Assembly: GCF_001577755.1 (NCBI RefSeq)
Contig: NZ_CP010776.1
Span: forward strand, 4,030,001-4,094,000
Source: Rufibacter sp. DG15C
GTDB lineage: Bacteria > Bacteroidota > Bacteroidia > Cytophagales > Hymenobacteraceae
Reading direction: 5' to 3'
DNA length: 64,000 bases
Under the pieces are notes generated by a model, which ran no database searches, had not been told where the DNA came from, and saw only the letters and a list, made by a program, of their open reading frames with translations. The first letter of the stretch is position 1; each line of letters starts with the position of its first letter. Of this stretch, positions 35,581 to 43,894 are shown piece by piece. A program made the position numbers and the translations under genes.

Positions 35581-35612
35581 GTCTTGTATCTTGTGTCTTG
35601 CGTCTTGTGTCT
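35581..35612. repeat. Heptamer tandem repeat tract
   Basis: In-register 7-bp units GTCTTGT, ATCTTGT, GTCTTGC, GTCTTGT, then GTCT. Ends against the PASTA gene stop. Confidence 0.75.
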
Positions 35613-35613
35613 A

Positions 35614-36402
35614 CTACTGCACTGGCGCTACCGGTTGCGGACCAGCTACCCAGAGGTCAATCAGTTGGCCCGTTCTAATCATGGCGCCTTCGCCGGGTAC
35701 AGGGCGTTGCTTCAATACGGTGCCGTCTGGTTCTCCGTTAGGGGCTGCCATGTAAATAACGGTTCCCATCTGCAGGTTCTGACCGGTTATCAGGATTGTT
35801 GCTTCGTCTAGTGGCATACCTAATAAGTCAGGTACTTCCAGTTCTTCGTTGCCCAGGCCGTTTCCTACTTCCAGGTCCACGCGGGAGCCTTTGGCCACGG
35901 GCTCGCCGGGCTTAATCTCGCGGCCGTTCACAAACTGCTTCAAGACGGCGTTTTCAGCCAAGTCTGGCACGTATTTGATTTCGCCCAGAAGCAAGTCATA
36001 GCTTTTCAGAATCATCTCCGCGTTCTTCACCGAGCCGTCAATCAGCTTCGGCATTTTGATGAGTGGCGGGTTCTTCATGTTGATGCTGATGTAAATCTTG
36101 CGGCCCGACTTCACCTTCTCACCTGGCTTGGGGTCTTGAGTCACCACCGAGAACGGGGCCACGCCCTGCTGGTAAGTTGAGTCGCTCACAAAATAGCGCA
36201 GGTCTTTGTCGCCCAGGAAATCTTCCAGCTCGTCAACGGTCATTCCCGTGATTTTAGGCACAGTGATGGTGTCGCCGTGGTTGGTGGTGCTGGGCAGGTA
36301 CACAAAGAAAAACAAGAACAACAGCAACAGCACCAACACCAACATGATGAACAGGTGCTTCACTAGATCGCCCGCGGTCTGGGCTTTGAGGAAATTAGCC
36401 AT
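35614..36402 (-). CDS. Membrane-anchored PASTA-domain protein
   Basis: 262 residues: short cytosolic start, one membrane helix (about 18-36, leucine/phenylalanine rich), then three PASTA domains outside (about 42-110, 111-180 and 181-255), each with the VPKITGMTVDEL or VPDLLGMPLDEA signature and a DxxPGEKVKxG turn. No kinase domain is present. Starts directly after the D-Ala-D-Ala ligase stop with no gap. PASTA domains bind peptidoglycan stems, so this pair suggests wall synthesis coupled to sensing; that is inference. Confidence 0.85.
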   Translation of the reverse strand: MANFLKAQTAGDLVKHLFIMLVLVLLLLFLFFFVYLPSTTNHGDTITVPKITGMTVDELEDFLGDKDLRYFVSDSTYQQGVAPFSVVTQDPKPGEKVKSGRKIYISINMKNPPLIKMPKLIDGSVKNAEMILKSYDLLLGEIKYVPDLAENAVLKQFVNGREIKPGEPVAKGSRVDLEVGNGLGNEELEVPDLLGMPLDEATILITGQNLQMGTVIYMAAPNGEPDGTVLKQRPVPGEGAMIRTGQLIDLWVAGPQPVAPVQ

Positions 36403-39102
36403 CTAAGAGATTACTTTTTTGGTTCGCTCCATGCCAAACTGCAGGATGCGGTCAATGAAATCATAAGGTTTATAGCCGTTGATAGCGGTCTGGTGGAAGA
36501 TGCACGTGGCCGGCGTCATACCTGGCAGGGAGTTCACCTCAATGATGATGGTCTCCACGCTGTTGTCTGGGTGCACGCGCACAAAGGCATCTATCCGGGC
36601 GTAACCTTCAATCCTGAGAATCTCAGCCACCCGCTTCAAATCCTGTTTTACCTGATCAGAGATACGCTGGCGTTCCTCTGGGTCTCTGGCATAACGCGCC
36701 GGGGTGATGTTTTGACCTTCGCCAGCCAGGAATTTTTCTTCCAGGCTCAACACCTCCCCTTCGGCCAGGGCCTCAGAAGCCTCAAACACCTCATACTGCA
36801 CGCGTCCGTCTGGGCCGTAACTGGTCAACAGACCGCCGGTAATTTCCAGGAAATGCTTCGCGCCTTCTCTGGAGATGAGGTTCTCAATTAAGAAATAGCC
36901 TTTCATGGGCACTTCTTCCTTGAAGCTCAAGTTCAGCACCCGCGCCGGGCTTTCCGGAATCTCCACGTTGCTCCGAAATATGAGCTCGGCAAAGGCTTCC
37001 AGCTCTTCTCTGGTCTTTATTTTCTTCACCGCCGATGAACAGCCATCATCTGCGGGCTTGGCAATAAACGGATACCGGAAGCTTTGCTCAATCTGGTTGA
37101 AGAAGGCTTCTGGATTCTCCTGGTAATCCTTCTTGAAGGCCAGCATGTGGTCTGCCACCGGCACGCCGTTCTGACGAAGAATCTTGTTGGTCTCAAACTT
37201 ATTGATGGTCACCTGGCTAGACTGAATCCCAGACCCGTTGTATGGGATATGGAATTTCTCCAGTTCAGACTGCAACACGCCGTCCTCGCCTGGTCTGCCG
37301 TGCAGGGCAATGAACACCGCGTCTACCAGACCGGCCAATTGCTCATAAGTCAGGCGCTGGGGTTTCTTTAAGGTATTGCCGGCGTACAGGCTAGTAATGC
37401 TAGAGGCAGACTCGGCTATCTGGGCCAGAACTTGGTGCGCAGGCACGCCCGCCTCAGAGGCATCAATCTTTTCCTTAATGTCATCGGCGTTGTCCTTCAA
37501 CATGATGTTGATAGGAATCTGGTACAGCTGGTGCGTCTGGTCATCACCGGTCAAGAAAATGGGAATGGGCTCATACTTGGTAGACGAAGACAGCTTCTCA
37601 TAGATGTTACGACCACTCTCCACAGAGATATGTCGCTCACTGGAGTAACCGCCCATAATCACGCCCACGCGCAGTTTGTCATGGCGGTGCGCGCGCTCAT
37701 CATGCATCTGCTTCTCCAGACCTTGCAAGGTGCGAGTCAAAGCGGCGGTGTTCTTGCCCGACTTGATGCGCTCTGCTAGAGATGTTCTGATAATATAGGT
37801 CAGGAACTGAGACGGGTTTAAGCCAATCTCGGCGGCCTGGTGGAAGAAGAACGACGACGGCAACATACCCGAGGTAGTGTTGGGGTCGTTCAGAAAAATC
37901 TCGCCAGACTCTGTGATAAAGCCGTCCAGACGTGCATAGACGTTAAAGCCCAGGCTGGTGTACAGGCGCTCGCACTGCTGGCGTATTTCTTGTATCTGCT
38001 CAGTAGGCAGGTCAATAGGCGTAATCTTCCGGCTTAGGCCCGGCAGGTATTTAGAACGGTAATCAAATACCTCACCGCCTTTTCTAATCTCTGTGGGCGG
38101 AAGGGCGATGGGTTTACCGGTTTGGTCTTGTACCACAATGCAGGAGAACTCACGGCCGTTGATGAAGGCTTCAATGAGCACCTGCGTTTCGCTCTCCACA
38201 TTGGTGAGGGTAAGCGATTCTGGGCCGTTTTCTGTAAAATAGCCTGAAAGTAAGCTCAGCAGTTCCTCAGGGGCATAGATGAGTTCACCGGTTTCGGTTT
38301 GCACCGGCAAGCCTATACCTTCTCTAATATCTGTGAGCGTTTTTACGAAGTTCAATTGTTGGGCTTCAGACTTGCTCAGCCAATCCTTTTTCTGGATGGT
38401 GAGCGAGAACAGGCTACGCGCAATGGCTTCTTCAAACAATTGCAGGTTTTTCTCTTTGATGATAGACACGCCAATGGAAGAACCCTGGTGCGGGGCTTTC
38501 ATCACCAAGGGCAAGCCCAAGTCTGCCACCAGGCTATCTAGCAACGCGGCTTTGTCCTGGGTGGCATGCCACTCGGTCTGTGACAGAATACGGTAATCTG
38601 GCGTCGCGAAGCCGTGCTGTTTCAACAGGGCTTTCTGGGCAATCTTGTCAATACCAATGGCCGACGGCAGAATACCAGAACCCGAATACGGAATCCCGTA
38701 CCACTCCAGCAAGCCCTGGATGCTTCCGTCCTCGCCGTACGGTCCGTGCAGGGTCAGGAACGCGAAGTCAAACAGCTCCTTGAACTGGTGCGGATGCATG
38801 CGCTGGCCTACCCGGTTGGCGATGTCGTTGATTTCTTCCTCAGACAACTGGCCCAAGGACTCCAGGTACATCTGCAAGCCGTGCTCGGTGGCCGGAACCA
38901 CTTCTACCGGTGGGTAAAAATCACGGATGGTGCCTTTGTAGATGAAGTTCCAATCCAGCAAAATGAAGTTCCCCAGGCTGTCGGCGAACACCGGAACGGC
39001 CTCAAACAGGGACTTATCTAAGTTATCGTAGACGGTGCGACCGCCGGCGAAAGAGATTTCGCGCTCCCGGGACGGGCCACCAAAGATGATTCCAATTTTC
39101 AT
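36403..39102 (-). CDS. ddl: Tandem-fused D-alanine--D-alanine ligase (two complete-looking Ddl units)
   Basis: 899 residues, about two and a half times a normal Ddl. The first unit (1-455) opens with GIIFGGPSREREISF, has LHGPYGEDGSIQGLL near 110, MKAPHQGSSIGVS near 200, and RLDGFITESGEIFLNDPNTTSG near 390. The second (about 485-899) opens GVIMGGYSSERHISVE, has LHGRPGEDGVLQSEL near 610, AKPADDGCSSAVKK near 680, and RIDAFVRVH with IEVNSLPGMTP near 865. Both contain ATP-grasp features and the metal-binding acids. The enzyme joins two D-alanines for peptidoglycan precursors. Directly adjacent to the PASTA gene. Confidence 0.92.
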   Translation of the reverse strand: MKIGIIFGGPSREREISFAGGRTVYDNLDKSLFEAVPVFADSLGNFILLDWNFIYKGTIRDFYPPVEVVPATEHGLQMYLESLGQLSEEEINDIANRVGQRMHPHQFKELFDFAFLTLHGPYGEDGSIQGLLEWYGIPYSGSGILPSAIGIDKIAQKALLKQHGFATPDYRILSQTEWHATQDKAALLDSLVADLGLPLVMKAPHQGSSIGVSIIKEKNLQLFEEAIARSLFSLTIQKKDWLSKSEAQQLNFVKTLTDIREGIGLPVQTETGELIYAPEELLSLLSGYFTENGPESLTLTNVESETQVLIEAFINGREFSCIVVQDQTGKPIALPPTEIRKGGEVFDYRSKYLPGLSRKITPIDLPTEQIQEIRQQCERLYTSLGFNVYARLDGFITESGEIFLNDPNTTSGMLPSSFFFHQAAEIGLNPSQFLTYIIRTSLAERIKSGKNTAALTRTLQGLEKQMHDERAHRHDKLRVGVIMGGYSSERHISVESGRNIYEKLSSSTKYEPIPIFLTGDDQTHQLYQIPINIMLKDNADDIKEKIDASEAGVPAHQVLAQIAESASSITSLYAGNTLKKPQRLTYEQLAGLVDAVFIALHGRPGEDGVLQSELEKFHIPYNGSGIQSSQVTINKFETNKILRQNGVPVADHMLAFKKDYQENPEAFFNQIEQSFRYPFIAKPADDGCSSAVKKIKTREELEAFAELIFRSNVEIPESPARVLNLSFKEEVPMKGYFLIENLISREGAKHFLEITGGLLTSYGPDGRVQYEVFEASEALAEGEVLSLEEKFLAGEGQNITPARYARDPEERQRISDQVKQDLKRVAEILRIEGYARIDAFVRVHPDNSVETIIIEVNSLPGMTPATCIFHQTAINGYKPYDFIDRILQFGMERTKKVIS

Positions 39103-39198
39103 TACAGCAAAGATACTGGTTTTTGCGTGTTTGGCGCTAGTGGTAGAGAATGCTTCTTTGCAGGAAACGGGAATAGATTGGCTGGGTTAGCAAAGAAG

Positions 39199-39236
39199 CG
39201 TTTTTGGCCTGTTTTGGGGGAGGTAGGTCAAAAACG
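39199..39236. repeat. Dispersed palindromic repeat, weak copy
   Basis: Left arm CGTTTTTGGCCTG intact, right arm GGTCAAAAACG; loop altered. Lies between divergent genes, so here it cannot be a simple terminator. Confidence 0.65.
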
Positions 39237-39282
39237 GAAATTTCTTTATTAGAAGCAGGCTATATAGTATATTCGGCAGTTG

Positions 39283-39366
39283 AGTGGCGTTTATCTGCCA
39301 TATTTGGCGGATAAACGCCACTATGAATTAAAAAGTAGTAGAAATAAACGCCACTGTGGCGTTTAT
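39283..39366. repeat. Cluster of overlapping inverted repeats with TGGCGTTTAT
   Basis: Four copies of the 10-mer TGGCGTTTAT or its complement in 84 bp: a 17-bp-arm hairpin at 39283-39322 and a second palindrome ATAAACGCCA-CTG-TGGCGTTTAT at 39344-39366. Followed at 39368 by CAGACGTTAGCAGCC. Possibly the left end of the small-gene cassette array. Confidence 0.65.
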
Positions 39367-39428
39367 CCAGACGTTAGCAGCCGTTTTTAAAACGAACCAA
39401 CAAATCATCACCTACAGAAACTCAGACA

Positions 39429-40016
39429 GTGAAAAAATTAAATATCCAAACAGAACGGCTTAACATTCGGCACATCGCTTTAGCAGACCTTTCCGACTTT
39501 CATCTATATCGCTCAAACCCAGAAATCACCAAATACCAAGGTTTCGATGTGATGACGATTGAGCAAGCTCAGGAGTTTATTGAAGACAACTCCACGAAGC
39601 ATTTTGGGAAAGCTGGAGAATGGGTACAATATGGAATCGAAAATAGTGAAACAAGCCAACTTATCGGCGATTGCGCCATCAAACTCGACTCCTATGATAC
39701 AAGGATTGCAGAAATCGGTATTACCATTTCACACCTTGAACAGAAAAAGGGCTATGCCAAAGAAGTGATGCTTGGTGTACTGAGTTTTCTTTTTGACGAT
39801 AAAGAAATACACCGAGTGGTTGAGATTGTAGACGCTGACAACATTGCTTCAGTTAATCTATTGAAAAGCTTAAGGTTTAGACAGGAGGGGCATTTCGTAG
39901 AAAACATATATTTCAAAGGAAAATGGGGGAGCGAGTTCCAGTATGCCATGTTGAGACGGGAGTGGGAAGAGGCGAAGATTGGCCAGGACAGAAGCGCAGA
40001 ACGCACACCTAGATAA
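39429..40016 (+). CDS. GNAT-family N-acetyltransferase (RimJ/RimL-like)
   Basis: 195 residues with GTG as start, the only start that keeps the conserved N-terminus TERLNIRHIALADL. Acetyl-CoA motif EQKKGYAKEVM near 113 (Q-x-x-G-x-A), then DADNIASVNLLKSLRF near 140-156. Acetylates an amine; substrate unknown. First small gene in an array bounded by attC-like repeats. The last residues run into the repeat region, as in a cassette gene. Confidence 0.85.
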   Translation: MKKLNIQTERLNIRHIALADLSDFHLYRSNPEITKYQGFDVMTIEQAQEFIEDNSTKHFGKAGEWVQYGIENSETSQLIGDCAIKLDSYDTRIAEIGITISHLEQKKGYAKEVMLGVLSFLFDDKEIHRVVEIVDADNIASVNLLKSLRFRQEGHFVENIYFKGKWGSEFQYAMLRREWEEAKIGQDRSAERTPR

Positions 40017-40024
40017 GAACACCC

Positions 40025-40086
40025 GCAACTAAACATTAGTCTTCTGCCTACGGCCTTGCACGACTCATGCACTATCCGTTAGCTGC
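40025..40086. repeat. attC-like inverted-repeat element 1
   Basis: 62 bp with ends GCAACTAA and TTAGCTGC (imperfect inverted repeats, resembling RYYYAAC/GTTRRRY core sites) and a 22-bp inner block (40041-40062) 19/22 identical to the one at 41169-41190. Sits just after the GNAT stop. Confidence 0.5.
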
Positions 40087-40119
40087 AAGCACTAAAACGT
40101 TTTAAATTATTTAACTACA

Positions 40120-40524
40120 ATGGATATAAAATACAGCTTCGATGATAAACCTACTGCAGAACAGGTTATTGAACTTTATGACAACTGCGGCTTGCCTCGC
40201 CCGACACAAGACAAAGAAAGAATTCAAAAGATGTTTGATAACTCCAATCTAATTGTAACAGCGTGGCACAATGACTTATTGGTTGGCGTTTCGCGTTCTA
40301 TAACAGATTGGGTATGGAGTTGCTATTTAGCAGACCTTGCAGTTAGGCAAGAATATAAAAAGGCAGGAATCGGTAAAAAATTAATACAGTTAACAAAAGA
40401 TAGGGTTGGAGAAAAATCAATGGTCTTACTCTTGTCTGTTCCTACGGCTATGGAATATTATCCTAAAGTTGGATTTGTAAAGCAAGAAAGCAGCTACATC
40501 TTAAACCGAGCAGATTGGCAGTGA
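40120..40524 (+). CDS. GNAT-family N-acetyltransferase (short)
   Basis: 134 residues. Motif A reads LAVRQEYKKAGIGKKLIQ near 83-100 with the G-x-G acetyl-CoA turn; YYPKVGFVKQ near 120 is the usual C-terminal GNAT motif. Relatives act on small amines or peptides. AT-rich codons compared with neighbours. Second gene in the cassette-like array, 34 bp after element 1. Confidence 0.88.
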   Translation: MDIKYSFDDKPTAEQVIELYDNCGLPRPTQDKERIQKMFDNSNLIVTAWHNDLLVGVSRSITDWVWSCYLADLAVRQEYKKAGIGKKLIQLTKDRVGEKSMVLLLSVPTAMEYYPKVGFVKQESSYILNRADWQ

Positions 40525-40630
40525 ACCCTATAGTGATTTTTCAAAGCTGGCTTTAGGAAGAGCTACATTTGACACAAGTGAGAATCCCTACCGCTTGATG
40601 TTTACGTTATGTACAACTGTAAAGAATTGC

Positions 40631-41140
40631 ATGAAAAGATTATTGATAGCTGCTCTCTTCGTTCCCCTTTTAAGTTGCAAGCGGTCAGTTTCACAATTTG
40701 CCGCTGATAAAAATCAAGAAGCTGTATAGACTACCTCAGTTGAACCTGCCAAAAAGGACACCAACATGATAAGCGACACCTTGGTAATCAAGGGGAAAAG
40801 CGTGGTGTTTTTCACCCTCTCCCAGACAGAATACGACAAAATAGTAAAAGAGAAAGGAGAAGACTCTGGCATCAATGAAGTCATCAGCGACTTTGAATAC
40901 TATGCTTATGAAATAAAGGACACTCTGGAAAAGGCAGGATTTAACACAGTGATTACAACGAGCCAGACCTTCGCAGTGATAAATAGCAATGGAGAAAAGA
41001 AGTTCATCAATAGGGACTTGAAAGAAGGGAAAGTAGGGATTCTCCTTTTCGACGGGATAAAAGAGCCAACGCTTGACTACGGATTAAGGACAGATATTGA
41101 TTATCTTTCAGTAGTAAGGGAATACTTTAAAAAGAAATAG
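40631..41140 (+). pseudogene. Small lipoprotein gene interrupted by an in-frame TAG
   Basis: The ATG at 40631 starts MKRLLIAALFVPLLSC, a lipoprotein signal with cysteine 16. At codon 33 (40727-40729) a TAG interrupts the frame, which then continues uninterrupted (TTSVEPAKKDTN, then MISDTLVIKGKSVVFF) to 41140. The downstream part (40766-41140, 124 residues) would be an unexported fragment if re-initiated. No recognised domain. Third gene of the cassette-like array. A single C-to-T change (CAG to TAG) or a sequencing error would explain it. Confidence 0.7.
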
Positions 41141-41141
41141 C

Positions 41142-41208
41142 TGCACCTAACAAAGTATAAACGTTACCCTTCTGCCAACGGCCTCGCCCGCCGTTTATAC
41201 TAACCGTT
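41142..41208. repeat. attC-like inverted-repeat element 2
   Basis: Starts TGCACCTAAC and contains the perfect 10-bp inverted repeat AGTATAAACG/CGTTTATACT around the shared block CTTCTGCC-ACGGCCT. Immediately after the lipoprotein stop. Confidence 0.5.
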
Positions 41209-41246
41209 TTCCTCGATTTAATCCCAGCTTATATTCCGGTTTTACC

Positions 41247-41837
41247 ATGCTTAATGAAAGGTTATTAAAGCAGATTGAGTTTATCAAAGAGATAGACAAG
41301 GTCAAGTACATTCAACGCAAAACTAAGCTGTTCAACAGTGACCGCAATGAGAACGATGCCGAACACAGCTGGCATCTGGCGCTCATGGTCCTAGTACTGG
41401 CAGAGCACTCCAACCAACCCATAGACGTGCTAAAGGTATTGAAGATGGTGTTAATCCATGATATTGTGGAGATTGACGCCGGGGACACGTTCATTTATGA
41501 CACCCAAAAAAGCCATTCCAATACAGACGAGGAACGGCTGGCGGCCAACCGCATTTTCGGGCTGTTGCCCAAAGAGCAGGCAGAAGAGTTTTTTGCCGTC
41601 TGGGAGGAATTTGAGGCAGGAGAAACAGACGAGGCCAAATTTGCCAGAGCCATGGACCGTTTAGCGCCTTTGCTTCAGAACACCTCCAACAACGGTGGTA
41701 CCTGGCAGGAGTTTGGGGTGGAATATGCGAAAGTGTATGAGAAGAAGAGCGTCATCAAGGAAGGCTCAGACACCATTTGGAACTATGCGGAAGGACTGAT
41801 TAATGAAAGCGTAGAAAAAGGCATCTTGAAGAAATAG
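41247..41837 (+). CDS. HD-domain phosphohydrolase (YfbR/HDDC2-like)
   Basis: 196 residues. Metal ligands: AEHSWHLALM (His near 35), LIHDIVEID (His-Asp near 72-73) and a later Asp in AMDRLAPLLQN near 133. The pattern fits 5'-nucleotidase-like HD enzymes (YfbR) that dephosphorylate dNMPs or related substrates. No signal. Its codon use is like the core genes, so it may lie just outside the cassette-like array. Confidence 0.87.
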   Translation: MLNERLLKQIEFIKEIDKVKYIQRKTKLFNSDRNENDAEHSWHLALMVLVLAEHSNQPIDVLKVLKMVLIHDIVEIDAGDTFIYDTQKSHSNTDEERLAANRIFGLLPKEQAEEFFAVWEEFEAGETDEAKFARAMDRLAPLLQNTSNNGGTWQEFGVEYAKVYEKKSVIKEGSDTIWNYAEGLINESVEKGILKK

Positions 41838-41875
41838 CAACAATAACACCAGCCAATCTTTATGAGATAGTAGTT

Positions 41876-41917
41876 GCTTGAGAAGATAATCAACAGGTAT
41901 TGATTATCAAGCCTTTT
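41876..41917 (+). terminator. Terminator of the HD-domain gene
   Basis: GCTTGA..ATAATCAA / TTGATTAT..AAGC stem followed by CTTTTT. Confidence 0.7.
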
Positions 41918-42006
41918 TGTGGCTAGTTAATCCTTTATCTACTTGTAAGAGGAGATTTCCTGCCCCAAAAATGTTTTTTTAAACGGTTGTAGCGCTCTTC
42001 CATTAA

Positions 42007-42056
42007 AATACCAGGCATATACCAGGCATAAAATTTTAGCTTCTATGCCTGGTATT
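42007..42056. terminator. Bidirectional stem-loop with an extra arm copy
   Basis: AATACCAGGCATA and TATGCCTGGTATT pair over 13 bp; a second TACCAGGCATA lies between the arms, so two alternative hairpins are possible. Between convergent genes. Confidence 0.6.
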
Positions 42057-42079
42057 TCGGTTAAGAGGAGTGAAGCTAA

Positions 42080-42772
42080 TTAACTAACCATTTCTGGTAA
42101 AGCAGGCATAGATTGGTCTGCTCCTCTCATTTCCTTCTGGGTCACCGGCTGTTCATTTTTTCTGATGTGATAGGCCATCCACCAATACGCCATCCCCCAT
42201 GTAAAATTGGCAGCAAATTGAACGACTACACCGGGTACTGGTATCAGTAAAAAGCCAACAAAAGCCAGCCACCCGCTCCACCGGGGCAAATGGCCACTGC
42301 GGTACACGGCTACGGCCATTACCCCCAATCCAATCAAAGTAAACGCTAGTGAAAGAGCGAAGTACGCGCCTAAGGGACCTTCAATGGCGGCAAAAGCTAA
42401 GGCATTGGCATCGCCGTTCAAATGCAACTCTGCCAAGGCCGGAAACATGAAGAAGGCAACTGCAAATACCCCCACCCCTAGTATATGATGCGTAAGGGTC
42501 AGCAACAAACCGTAAAAAGCGAGCCGTTCTGCCTTAGACTTTTGCAGGTACAAGTATAGGCCCACCGTTCCTATCATCTCCATGAGTACCCCTACAAAAC
42601 CGCGCAGTCCCCACCACTTGTAATTGGAAGAGGTAACGAGTTCAGCGAAAGCGTCAGGCCTTTTTGTTGCTTCAAACAACACATTCTCTTGGGGAATAAG
42701 CAGGTCGCCGAAGGCAAAAAGCATCCCTGCCAGCCCGATAACTATCAGGCAGTTACTTGTTCTCTTTTCCAT
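42080..42772 (-). CDS. Six-to-seven-helix membrane protein of unknown function
   Basis: 230 residues with hydrophobic segments near 10-25, 52-75, 82-110, 128-150 and 160-200, and a charged tail. Histidines in LTLTHHILGVGVF could be functional. I do not recognise a family. It lies directly after the AraC-type regulator gene (12 bp gap), on the same strand, so it is the regulator's likely partner or target. Confidence 0.6.
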   Translation of the reverse strand: MEKRTSNCLIVIGLAGMLFAFGDLLIPQENVLFEATKRPDAFAELVTSSNYKWWGLRGFVGVLMEMIGTVGLYLYLQKSKAERLAFYGLLLTLTHHILGVGVFAVAFFMFPALAELHLNGDANALAFAAIEGPLGAYFALSLAFTLIGLGVMAVAVYRSGHLPRWSGWLAFVGFLLIPVPGVVVQFAANFTWGMAYWWMAYHIRKNEQPVTQKEMRGADQSMPALPEMVS

Positions 42773-42784
42773 GATTTTTGAATT

Positions 42785-43597
42785 TTATTTAACTGGGATA
42801 AACCATTCTATTAAAAGATGATCTGAATGTTGGGAGAGCGGTAATTGTTGAAATTTAAAATAGGAAGCACCGTGCACATGCTCCATTCCAGATTCTTCTA
42901 GTAGATGTCGGTTCACGTGCATCCCCATATTTTTGTATTCTGAAACAGGGCAACAAAACTTGTACTTTACAAATTTTCCGGAGGGCAAGACAGTGCTGAA
43001 GTATTTGCTGTTTACCTGCTTACTATCCTTCTTACAGACAAGGACTGCATCATACCTAGACAAACTGTCTTCATTTATATTCTGGCAATCATGCAAGACG
43101 CTGTAGTAGTCAAAGTCTTCTTCCTTCAATCCGTGGTCTTGTAGATAGCTGGCCACATTATCCCAGACTAAATAACTGTCTTTGGTCAGGTAATTGGTAA
43201 GCGTTGGAAATACAATCGCTTTCTGCTCAGGCAATCTTACTACTTCGGCCTTCAAAGAAACGTAGGTCTCTTGATGACCCGTCAGATGCCGTTGTTGTTT
43301 GCGATAGGCACTTGGTGACACTTGGTAGATTTTCTTAAATGCCCTGCTAAAAGCGCTGTCATTGTCATAGCCCACCAGCATCTTAATTTCAGCCACCGGA
43401 ATTTTGGTTAAAGACAGCAGATACCCGGCTTTTTGAATACGTTGCCGCTCAATGAAGCTTCCAATAGGTTCTTCCATCTCTTCTCTTAGTTTGTGATGCA
43501 AATGGAAAGAAGAATACCCAGAGAACTGCGCCAGTTGTTCCAGCGAAATCTCCTCTTCCAGGTGATGGTTGATATAAGCTAAGATGGCGTGAAGCAT
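42785..43597 (-). CDS. AraC-family regulator with GyrI-like effector domain
   Basis: 270 residues. N-terminal two-helix-turn-helix AraC domain (1-105: EISLEQLAQFSGYSSFHLHHKLR, then VAEIKMLVGYDNDSAFSRAFKKIYQVSPSAYRK). The rest is a GyrI/BmrR-like small-molecule domain with VWDNVASYLQDHG and the terminal LIEWFIPV. Typical of multidrug or stress regulators. The following gene encodes a membrane protein, probably controlled by it. An inverted repeat AGAAC-N5-GTTCT in 43700-43720 is a possible operator. Confidence 0.9.
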   Translation of the reverse strand: MLHAILAYINHHLEEEISLEQLAQFSGYSSFHLHHKLREEMEEPIGSFIERQRIQKAGYLLSLTKIPVAEIKMLVGYDNDSAFSRAFKKIYQVSPSAYRKQQRHLTGHQETYVSLKAEVVRLPEQKAIVFPTLTNYLTKDSYLVWDNVASYLQDHGLKEEDFDYYSVLHDCQNINEDSLSRYDAVLVCKKDSKQVNSKYFSTVLPSGKFVKYKFCCPVSEYKNMGMHVNRHLLEESGMEHVHGASYFKFQQLPLSQHSDHLLIEWFIPVK

Positions 43598-43894
43598 GGC
43601 GTTTAATTCTTGATGTAAAGGTAAAGCAGTCCTTTTTTAAATACTGTGCCGATCTTGCGGTGGAAATAATATTGTTCCCCATTCTTATGGCCTTGGTTTA
43701 TAGAACGTTCGGTTCTAACCTGAGCAATAATAGCTTCTGCTTTTTATAGGTCCATAAGTGTATTAAAGATACTCCTGTAAGGTTTTTCTTCAAGTATATA
43801 GAACCCTGCTAATATAGCTCTGCAACTTACGTGTAAAGCTGGGTCTTTTACGCCATATTTGGCGCACAGCTGCTCTTGACATTTATCTCAGCTA

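Noticed and set aside
41142-41208. attC-like element 2 as a plain terminator
   Set aside because: Its stem is not followed by a T run and its inner block is shared with element 1, so a terminator does not explain it.
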